Source of the DNA: Dryocosmus kuriphilus
Lineage: Eukaryota; Arthropoda; Insecta; Hymenoptera; Cynipidae
Assembly (NCBI GenBank): GCA_038277395.1
Contig: CM076191.1
Coordinates: 29,522,583-29,586,582, forward strand
Reading direction: 5' to 3'
DNA: 64,000 nt
Shown: positions 55,463-64,000 of the stretch, piece after piece
Layout: each line of letters begins with the position of its first letter
How positions within the stretch are numbered: the stretch's first letter is position 1
The notes under the pieces: model-generated
Seen by the model: the letters and a program-made list of their open reading frames with translations, nothing else
What the model was told of the DNA's origin: nothing
Database searches by the model: none
Program-made: the position numbers and the translations under genes

Positions 55463-56523
55463 ATACTTCCAAAATCGGACCGCGATAAAATCATAAAAGA
55501 ATTCCACGAGTCCACCGTTGGTGGACACAAACGAATCTCGAAGACATACTGGCAGATCAGACAGATATATTTTTGGAACAATATGAAGGTAGATATTCAA
55601 AATCACATTCGACTTTGCAAAAATTGCCAATTAAATAAATTAATCCGAGTGAAAACGCACCAACCGATGCAGATCACAGACACGCCAAAAGAACAGTTTG
55701 AAAAAGCCCAAATCGACATCGTGGGGCCATTACCCCAGACTGTTTGCGGAAATAAATATATTCTGACAATCCAAGATAATTTCTCAAACTTCTCAGACGC
55801 GCTCTCAATACAAAAAATGGACGCTGTTCACGTCGCACACGCTTTAGCCGAACAATTTATTTCGCGATACGGTTGTCCCAGAGCAATACATACCGATCCA
55901 GGAAGTCAATTCATCATCAAAATAATGAGTGTATTTTGAAAAATATTAAAAATCCGACAAATTCGATCCACTGCCTTTCACCCACAATCTCTTGGATCAC
56001 TCGAGCGGAGTCATCACACCCTCGTCGAGTACCTACGACAATTTGGAAATAAACAAAATTGGGACTCGTGGCTTCGTTACGCTATTTTTTCTTATAACAC
56101 ACACACTTACGAATCTACCGGTTTTGCTCCATACACCTTAGTTTTCGGAAGAGAAGCAAATTTCCCAAATAGCTTCACGAAAGATGCACCCCCGCCCACC
56201 TTTATTCAATACCTCAGGAACCTGTTTGAAAAACTCGCGGACGTACAATCCTTCGCTATCGAAAGACTCGAGCGGGCAAAACAAAGAAGCAAAAAACATT
56301 ATGACGAAAAGGCAAACCCAAAAAACTTTAAAAAGGGGGACTTAATAAATTTAGTTAAAGAACCCCGAAATACGAAATTCGATCGACATTATACAGGCCC
56401 TTATACAATAGAAAAACTAATAGGAAAAACGAATGCGCTGATCAGAATGTCGCCGAACCGAACAAAATTAGTGCACGTGAATAAATTAGTGTTAGCAGCG
56501 ACACCCTTGAAACCAAAAAACTG
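55463..56523 (+). pseudogene. Gypsy Pol: integrase
   Basis: Zinc-binding HHCC: HESTVGGHKRISKTYW, then CKNCQLNK. Core: AQIDIVGPLPQTVCGNKYIL holds the first Asp, CPRAIHTDPGSQF the second, and HPQSLGSLERSHHTLVEYL the Glu. The C-terminal part has TGFAPYTLVFGREANFP, KKHYDEKANPKNFKKGDLIN and TGPYTIEKLIGKTNALIRMS. It ends at 56523. One in-frame TGA (55937-55939) follows the second Asp. It shares frame with RNase H and the macro-like domain, which shows they form one Pol polyprotein. It inserts element DNA. Confidence 0.9.
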
Positions 56524-57217
56524 AAAACACAAATTGTACAGGTTCCAGAATTGCGCCGACCGGTCTCCCAAATAAACTCATCAAAATTACAAAATATAAA
56601 ATTCAAAAAAAAAAAAAAAACGAAAATAAGGAAGCAAAATTTTATATTTTTTGTGAAAAGGGGGGGGAGGTGGGATTTTTCCTACCTTTCCAAATAAAAC
56701 TAAAAACTCCAGAATTTTAATAAATTCATACTTTTACGAAAACTTGAAATTCAACTTAAATTATATTTTCCATATAAATTAGAATCTGCTCAGAAATTCC
56801 GGTCGAGGTAATTTATTGGGCCTTTAAACTTTCAGAGTTTAGGCTAACGAAAAGGAAAGAAAGAGAGAGAAGTGAGAGAGGAGATGCAGAAAAGGAAATG
56901 GGAAGAGTAGTAAGACAGGAGGAAATAGAGAAAGAAAGAAAGATATTTATGGGAGGAGTTGGGACAGCACAGCGAGATGAGACTAGTGATGGGACCATTA
57001 ACCCCTCCCCATCCCACTGAAACCTAAGGAAAGCCTAAACTGCAACAGAAAACACCGAGATTCCCCTTTCCCGGAAAATTAGAAGTGCGCGCGCAAAAAG
57101 GAAAATTTCTCCACCCTTTAAAAGACCAGGTACCTCCAGAGACTGACCCATTTCAGTCCCAGTTAAATCATCGCAGAAACATTACCTCAACCAGAATCGC
57201 CTTTCCTTCCGAACAAC
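56524..57217 (+). other. Spacer with internal purine tracts
   Basis: Non-coding between integrase and the 3' ORF. An A-run (about 56607) and AAAAGGGGGGGGAGG (about 56656) resemble a polypurine tract and are followed by TGGGA. 56830-56960 is almost wholly purines (GAAAGAGAGAGAAG type). Confidence 0.6.
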
Positions 57218-58063
57218 ATGGCTGAGCTTGTCCACCAGCTCAATGAACTGCATCTCGAGGGTGGAAATGGCCAGCAGGACATTGCCGAAATCGATGGACG
57301 GAACCGTCCCTTTCAAGGAGTTCCTCTAATCCGGGACGTCAGTCCAGAAGTCCGGGCCAGGCTCTGGGGACAGCTGCCATTCTCGGATGAAGAGATGCTA
57401 GGACCCGATCTACTTCTTCTTCATGTGTTGGGACTAGTGTACGTCAACCAGTCTAATGTCTTTGACTGGCAGTGTCACCGGTGCCAAGGATAAGCTGGTC
57501 CTGTAAGGAAAAAATACGTGCCTTTGGAACTGCATCTAACGATGGATAAGTGCCTGTATCTTCCCCGAAAGCGCCCGCTCTGCGACATCGACTCTTTTGA
57601 ATCCCAACCAGCAGGAAGTTGCGTGGAGTGTGTCCATGTAGCGGTCAACCTAGAATTCTTCCTTCGGGGACGCCGGATCATCCACACAGAATACCTAGCC
57701 CACAGAGACGCTGAAGTTCCTTATTTTGTTTTTGCCGCTGAGATGGCTGAAAATTCATTCGGTCCACCCCCTTCCAGTTTTTTCTATCTTGCGGACTGGG
57801 AAGACGTCAAAAATGCAGGCGCTGGTGAACCGGTTGAGTTGGTCCCATTTTACGGCCTTCGTGTGAAGCCAGCCATCCTACCGATGATAGACGTAGCCGG
57901 TCTTTTCGAATTCCAAGCCGCGACCTGGACCTATTACATTGGCGGTAACCTGGGTCCCGACAGAACAGACGAACTTCTTCGAGATGCGGCGTATATCTGT
58001 AGGATGGAGACGGACGAAGGCATCGATGAAATCGAAGAGGAAACCAACATGGAGATCCAATAA
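57218..58063 (+). pseudogene. Unidentified 3' ORF of the gypsy element
   Basis: One frame of 282 codons from ATG 57218 to TAA 58061-58063, with a single in-frame TAA (57491-57493). It sits where env or another accessory gene sits in gypsy elements. It has no signal peptide or membrane segment, so it is not an envelope. Seen: Leu-rich start MAELVHQLNELHLEGG, WQCHRCQG just before the stop, CDIDSFESQPAGSCVECVHV after it (two C-x2-C pairs, possible zinc site), RRIIHTEYLAHRDAEVPYFV, FYLADWEDVKNAGAGEPVEL, and an acidic tail EGIDEIEEETNMEIQ. The base composition is clearly GC-richer than the neighbouring element. I do not recognise the family. It could be a captured host or viral gene. Confidence 0.65.
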
Positions 58064-58089
58064 GGAAACCTGAGAAAAAGAGTGAAAAT

Positions 58090-58500
58090 TAATAAAAACC
58101 CACCAAGTTCTTTGGTGTGTCGTGTCTTCCCACCTCCTGATGCTGTGTCATTGTGTTGTGTTCATCGATCCCGACATTTAAAGTCATGTAATGTGTCGTG
58201 TCTTCCCATCTCCTCGTGCTGTGTCATTGTGTTGTGTTCATCGATCCCGAAATTTAAAGTCATGTAATGTATGTCCTGTATGCTTATTTTACTGTGTGTT
58301 TAAAATCTCTTATATTATTATTTAAAATACTATTTGTTCTATTACCTAGTTTACCCTACGTTTCGACCACCTTCAAAGACGCTAAATTCTCATAATTATG
58401 TCATTTTATACCACTCTTATTTTACTCTGTGTTCAAAATCTCTTATCTTATTATTTAAAATATCATCTGTTCTATTATCTCTTACTTGGCCATAATTATT
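58090..58500. repeat. Two tandem duplications in the 3' UTR
   Basis: A unit of about 84 bp with GTGTCGTGTCTTCCCAYCTC and GTGTTGTGTTCATCGATCCC occurs twice (58115-58270). A unit of about 130-135 bp with TTATTTTACTSTGTGTTYAA and ATCTCTTATMTTATTATTTA occurs twice (58280-58495). Confidence 0.9.
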
Positions 58501-59437
58501 ATATAAATATAAACATAAACAAAAACCAACTTGCCTGGGTGAATGTCCGAGTCCACGGGGGGTCAACGGTCGTTACTCCAAAACAAACGAAAAAGACCCC
58601 TCTAACGACTCGCGAATTTACCTTCATCTCGAGTAAAATAAAATCCTTTCCCGAAATCCTGAAACAATTTTATTGCTATAAAACAAAAGAAAATACTAAG
58701 GATTTAAAAGGTAAAATCAAACAATTATTTAATTATTGCACATTAACTAATGATTTTATTTTTCAAATACTCGAACCTTAACCTTTTTTAAATTTTAAAC
58801 GGAATACAAGAAAATACAAATTTCCGAATTACATGTATAAATATATATATATACATATGTATTACGGAAAATTCAAATCAAATCACAAAAGAAAATTCTA
58901 ATATTGGAAAGTTAAGAAAATGGACTATTTACTAACTAAATACTCGATTTCGTCTACAAGGTCATATTTACCAACAAAATATTTTCTTTCACACAAAGAT
59001 ACATAAACTTTTACAACGACCAACGAAACATGCATATTTAAAATAAAACATCTTACCCCTTTTTTTCTGCTCTCTCAAAATCCGCAAATCGATCTCGTCT
59101 CTCGTCACGCTCGTCACCCGCACTTTATCACATCATTATCATAATCGCCACCATCCACCACACAAGTAAAGTAACTGGTAAACCACTAGCCCCACTAGCA
59201 ATAAAACACACATACACTAGTCCCATTGACGTTTCTAACTCGCAACCTGCCTTCGATCAACAAAAGAAAGTCAAACGCATGCGGTTACCGATCGACGATA
59301 AATCTTCACCGACTATCGGAAAATTTACTTCGATAAAATACACTACTGGTCCGGTGAAATAAACAATTAAATAATTAATCCAACGGGATTAACATTAAAA
59401 TAAATTGAAAAAGTTATTTCTTCCGTAATAACTTTTT
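58501..59437 (+). other. Gypsy 3' untranslated region
   Basis: AT-rich, no recognised gene. A frame ending at 58781 (KTKKTPLTTREFTFISSKIK) has no known motif. Confidence 0.6.
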
Positions 59438-59452
59438 AAAAAAGGGGAAAGG
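59438..59452 (+). promoter_or_regulatory. Polypurine tract
   Basis: AAAAAAGGGGAAAGG directly precedes the 3' LTR and would prime plus-strand DNA synthesis. Confidence 0.9.
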
Positions 59453-60941
59453 TGTGACTTAGGCACATGCCTACTTCACCCATATATGCCCTACAAGCGC
59501 AACACATGATCATGCGGGTACCAACCATACCGACAAGACAAAATAAAGCGATAAGCGCCAAATTCGAATAGGTAAATTAGGGAAGACGCGAAATAAGGGA
59601 CCAGTGACACAAAACCCTTGAAGGAAAATCCTAAATTATTAAAAATAAGAAAAGGGTAATAAAATTATATCCAAGCAATGTACGTTGCAGATGTCTAACT
59701 AGAAAAGGAAAACCTTTTCTCTCCATCCTTCCGGTCAAACATCCCAAACCCAAAAACTCTCACGCCGAGTTTCGAGAACCTAAGAAAAAAATCCATTGTT
59801 CCCCTAAAGTCTTTTCACATGTCAAAAACTTAAAATACCATGCTCATCGAACTCTATTCAGGAAAGGAAACGAAAGTAACGGTTAAATTGCTCTCAGATG
59901 CGGACACCGGATGCATTGAAGGGTAATCCCTAAATTTACGACTCGGGTCGATCCATTTTTACGACGTAACCCTGAAGCCATGCCGATAAAAATCTCAGCA
60001 GAATCCCCAAAACACGTGCTAAGACAATACAATAGTACTGCAACTCGAAACGTTCGGTCTCCCTTGACCTATAACTAACTTCCGCCCCAAATCAAACAAA
60101 AACTTTCCCACGACCGAGGGCCGCGACTAGTCTCGACCACGCAATTAAAATGTCCAAGGTCAACTTCCAAGAGTTCCGCCAAAAGGATCGAACTACATTA
60201 CTTATTTATGCCCTCCGGGAAAAACTTTCCTTCTTAGAATACGACCCCTACCACATATCTAAAAGAAACCGTGATTGGCTAAAAATCGAAAGAGGGATTC
60301 TTCCATTAGATAACGATTGGCTATCCCCTCCTCTTTAGGCGTGGTTTATCAACATAAAAAGCGAACCCCGCGCATTTTTGAGCAGATCTAGATTTCAATC
60401 GGAGACAATCGGATTCCGGATCTCAGCAATTTTTCCAAACTGCTTTGAGAATTAACTTCTCGTTTACCTTTCTACGACAATCAGTGTGACGCGAATCTAA
60501 CTTCTACAATTAAATGGTATATTAAAATCAAGTAGTGAACTATAAACAAGAACAGAATTTTATTGTTAAATAATTACACGGGTTCGTCGATTTAAAACAT
60601 TGTGAGTGTGTGATTCGAAATAACTGCGATTGTGAGTTTCGCTTGTGACTCTAGAACAGAGTCCAGCTAGTGTCCGAAAAGGAGGAATAAAACAGTGCTA
60701 TTATCTTCATAAAATAACAGTAAATTTATTGCGTTATACCTATCCTTACGAATTATTTTCAGGAGAACATTTCCATGTTCTAATTCAGCAACGACCCACC
60801 ATTTGAACAGAGAGAGTCACTTCGCGGGAAATTGATACGGTCGTTGGACTTCAGTTCTCCCTCTTATCGACGTGACTTTTCGATTAGATTCTCGGCTGAG
60901 AATATTCAAACCTACATAGACCTCCAAGCTGGGACGTCACA
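59453..60941 (+). repeat. 3' LTR of the gypsy element
   Basis: TGTGACTTAGGCACATGCCT ... GGGACGTCACA, 1489 bp. It matches the 5' LTR with a few dozen differences at most by eye, so insertion is fairly recent but not fresh. The 62-codon frame at 60150-60338 is open here only. Confidence 0.95.
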
Positions 60942-62339
60942 ATGTATTCTCTTCAAATAATTAAGTTATGATTTGGCCGCAGAAACAGGATTTTTCCTGA
61001 TTTTACATAACGTTTTTTCGCTTTCCTAATTTAAAAATCAACTTACAATGTTTAATGAATTCGACTTAATATAAAAATAATTGCTGTTTACACTGAATCC
61101 GATTTAATGAATGTAAATTCTATTTTAATGAAGAGAATTCGACTAAATTGAAGTGAGTTCGACTCAAATGAAATTAATTCCACTTAATTCAAGCGACCTA
61201 ACTAAGTTTAAGTTCATTCTACTCAACTCGTGGTCACTCGCGCTATATTTCAGTGAATTGGACTAACTTTAAATATCAATTGAATTTCATGTATGGTTTT
61301 TAATAGAATTTCACGAAATTTGCAGAGAACTGGTTAAAAAATAAATCATTTTAAAAACAAAAGTAAAATTATTCTAGAAATATTTTTTGTTATGATTATA
61401 CGAAGGGTCTATCTAGGGAGAGGGGCATTTAAAAATTGACTCTGCAAGTATGAAGAGTATATGAGTAAAATTTTTATTTTTTTGGGCGATGCGGAGGGGA
61501 GAAAGAAATTCGAAAAGGGAATTTTTCTCGTAAATGGATAAACCGATTTTTATGAAAATAAAACGTGTTATTTAGGTCAGTGAAACTAACGAAAATAAAA
61601 AATTTCACGAAAAATACGGATAACCATAAATTTTTGCACTCTTCAAACATTTTTTAGGGTGTGTTTCAGAGTTACACCTCCAATTTCATTTGAAAAATAT
61701 CCTTAAGTTGACTGGTTAAATAGAGTTTTTTCCTCAATTAATCCGAGTGGGAGGTCATCGTAACCCAAAATTTTAAGACAAATTTTCACTTTTCGATTTC
61801 GAAATTAAAGAATTGTGCTGAAATGTTTATTTTCTCAAACAGGGCATTATATTATCTAGATTTTAGAACACGCATTGTATCACGTAACATACCTTTTTTA
61901 AAAGATTTTACTCGTGACTGGACGTTTTTGAGAATGCGGATTGGATCTGTTTCCTGAATAAGAATTAAGCTATATAATGGATCCATAAGGTGTCTAGCGA
62001 CCCGTAAATCTGGGAATTTTCCAATAATTTTTTTCACCTTGAAAAATATGGGAAAATTCCAGGAATTCGTGAGCGGATCCGGAAAATCTGTGGGAAATTA
62101 TGAAATCTTTGAAATTTTCACGGCACAGACAATAAATTTGTCTTAATGCATAGAAGTCAAACTGGGAGAAATCTCTTATGCCGTTTTTTTTTTTTTTCGG
62201 TTTTGAGTTTTTACAGGGGTTCGATGCAGTAGAAAAAAACATTTTCTGTCATTTTCCTGTTTATTCGCGGATCAAAAGAGATTTTCATGGTCGTTTAATT
62301 TAAAAAATTCAACATTATGAACAATAAATGGAACAGTTG
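60942..62339. other. AT-rich repeats, no gene seen
   Basis: 61030-61290 has degenerate words of the type TGAATTCGACTTAAT. 61990-62110 has recurring GGGAATTTTCC/GGAAAATCTG words. A T-run is at 62187. No ORF is credible. Confidence 0.6.
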
Positions 62340-64000
62340 ATAGATTTAAAATTGAAACCAATAAATCCACTATGATTGAAGAGGGGGAAGGCGTGGATGC
62401 GAATGTGGACGTGGAATGTATAAAGAGTAAAGAACTTATGAAATTATCGTTAAAGGATTGGAGAAGAGGAGAGATAGACCGAAAGGAATATAATAAAAGA
62501 AAAGGAGAACACGATAAATTACTAGATGTGAAAAGACAGGAGGAGAAGATGAGGAACATGGAGGAGGTAGAGAAAGGAATAAAGAAAGGAAGAGAATGGG
62601 AGGTGATCAATAGAGAGAGGTGTGGATGGAAAGGAATCAATGAAGAGATAAATATGGAGGAATGGACGGTGTACTTCAAGAAATAGCTAGGAGGCGTGGA
62701 TAGCAAAGTGAAGGGGGAAGGCAGAAAGTGCAAGGAGGGAGGAATGGAAGGGGGGAATGAGGTGACCAGAGAGGAGGTGAATCAAGCAATTGAGAAGTTA
62801 AAAAGAAACAAGGCGACAGGAGAGGATGGGATGGAGAATGAAGCGTTGAAATTTGGAGGAAAAAGGATTAGAGAAGAGATCTGGGAAGTATGTAGAAGAG
62901 TATGAAGAGGGGAAGGATGGCCCAAGGAGTGAAGAACAGGTTTGGTAGTTCCGTTATTAAAGAAAGGTAGGGGTTGAAAGGTGGAAGATTATAGAGGAAT
63001 CACTCTCATGCCAGTAACGTATAAAATTTGTGCGGAGGTGCTTAGGAAGAGATTAGAAGAGCAGGTAGAAGAGAAAAAGGAAGTATTGCACACAATCAAA
63101 CAAGATTCAGGAAGGGGATGGGAACAGTGGATAACATTTTTTCGTTCTGAATTATCTAGTCAACAAGAACCTGGGACAGAAGAAAGGAAAGCTAGTTGCA
63201 CTCTTCGTAGATTTTGAGGCAGCTTTCGACTCGGTGAATAGGAAAGTTTTATGGAAGGCAATGAAAGAAAGGGGGGTCGACGAAGAGTTGATTGAGAGGA
63301 TAAAAGAGGTGTTTACGGAGACGAAGACAAGGGTGAGGATCGGGGAACAGAAAGGGGAGGAGTTTTGGACAGGGAGGGGTCTTAGGCAATGGTGCCCGCT
63401 AAGTCCATTGTTATTTAGCATATGTTAGCAGACCTAGAAGAGAAAATGGAAAAGAATGGTGAAGGAGGTACAGCGCTAGGAAATAAAAGAATATACTCAC
63501 TAGCGTACGCGGACGATGTGGGCTTCTAGCAGAGGGATTCGAAGAGTATGATAGAGAGAAAGATTTGACAATTAATGTGACGCAGACAAAAATAGTATGT
63601 TTTAGAAAGAGAAAGAATGAAGTAAACTATGGATGAAAGATAAATGGAGAAATGGTGAAAATGGTAGAGGAATTTTGTTATTTAGGATTTTGGTTCGAAG
63701 CGGGAGGTGGAAATGAGCTACAGATGAAAAAAAGGATGCAAAGTGCGAGTAAGGTGATGGGTCAAGTGTGGGGGATTGGAAAAAAAAGATTCAAAGAGGA
63801 CTGGAAGATGAGATTATGGCTGTTTGACTCGCTGGTATGGTCAGTGATGTGTTATGGAGTGGAAATATAGGGGTAGAAGGAGTACAAGAAGGTAGAAAAC
63901 ATGCAAGAAAGATTTCTGATATGGGTTATGGGAGTAAGCTGGAACTGCCCAGGTTATATGTTGAGAGAAGAAACAGGGAGAGAGAAATTGGTGATGAGGC
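62340..64000 (+). mobile_element. Degraded second LINE copy, cut by the window edge
   Basis: Plus-strand relative of the LINE at 29073-33590. The pre-RT linker has LSLKDWRRGEIDRKEYNKRK (about 62440-62500) and EVNQAIEKLKRNKATGEDGM (62775-62835). RT pieces are VEDYRGITLMPVTYKICAEV (about 62980-63040), the F-x-AAFDSV-type catalytic region (about 63213-63235), GLRQWCPLSPLLFSIC, and SLAYADDV (about 63500-63520). FCYLGFWFEAGGGNELQMKK follows to 63870. Stops and frameshifts occur every 50-150 bp. It keeps the RT stretch deleted from the first copy. Confidence 0.85.

Larger units (their letters stand above)
42876..60941 (+). mobile_element. Nearly complete gypsy/Ty3 element with nested insertions
   Basis: Two LTRs (42876-44366 and 59453-60941), tRNA-Leu-type primer site, gag-protease, RT-RNase H, macro-like domain, integrase, extra ORF and polypurine tract are in canonical order. 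Nested are a PLE/foldback block in the leader, a Tc1 in gag and a mariner between RT and RNase H. Without these the element would be about 12 kb. Flanking tetramers ATTT (left) and ATGT (right) match at three of four bases, perhaps a mutated target duplication. Confidence 0.9.

Noticed and set aside
57218..58063. Envelope protein of an errantivirus type
   Set aside because: No signal peptide, furin-type site or membrane-spanning segment in the frame.
42872..60945. Exact target duplication for the gypsy element
   Set aside because: ATTT on the left and ATGT on the right differ at one base; reported only as a possible mutated duplication.

Overview
The window is AT-rich nuclear DNA from an arthropod, most likely an insect (Hymenoptera is a guess from the repeat families, not shown). 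I see no ordinary host gene. Almost everything recognisable is a transposable element, intact or broken, and the elements are nested in one another.

Layout. 1-1145: a cluster of heat-shock-type elements and a 95-bp duplication. 1150-8767: a broken Maverick/Polinton-type element (protein-primed family B DNA polymerase and the integrase C-terminus) folded into a large inverted repeat centred near 6.2 kb. It carries tandem repeats built from the 5' half of a tRNA-Trp-like sequence. 9.4-15.98 kb: a BEL/Pao retrotransposon interrupted by a 2.6-kb LTR-like element (11300-13924) with an exact ATTT target duplication. 15.98-18.2 kb: a gypsy fragment holding a truncated Tc1 element. 18.2-21.3 kb: simple repeats, a minisatellite and a palindromic MITE.

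21.3-42.0 kb: a CACTA/EnSpm-like transposase gene on the minus strand, whose five exons join in phase. The intron between exons 3 and 4 was swollen by a 15.6-kb complex: two Penelope-like elements (PLEs) head to head, an inverted copy of CACTA exon 3, and an 8.2-kb LINE block that itself holds an LTR fragment and a mariner. The complex is flanked by a 12-bp direct repeat.

42.88-60.94 kb: a nearly complete gypsy/Ty3 element with two about 1.49-kb LTRs, a tRNA-Leu-type primer site, polypurine tract, gag-protease, RT-RNase H, integrase and an extra 3' gene. Its leader holds a PLE interrupted by a 1.88-kb foldback element, its gag a Tc1 element, and its RT-RNase H region a deleted mariner. Between RNase H and integrase, Pol contains what reads as a macro domain of the OARD1/TARG1 (ADP-ribosyl-hydrolase) type. 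This is the most interesting item here. The 3' gene (57218-58063) is GC-richer than its surroundings and matches nothing I know. 60.9-64.0 kb: anonymous AT-rich repeats, then a second, degraded copy of the LINE family running off the edge.

How parts work together: gag, protease, RT-RNase H, macro-like domain and integrase would form one retrotransposon polyprotein system primed at 44371. Stops, a frameshift, a lost RT catalytic Asp and two DNA-transposon insertions show that this copy cannot act by itself.
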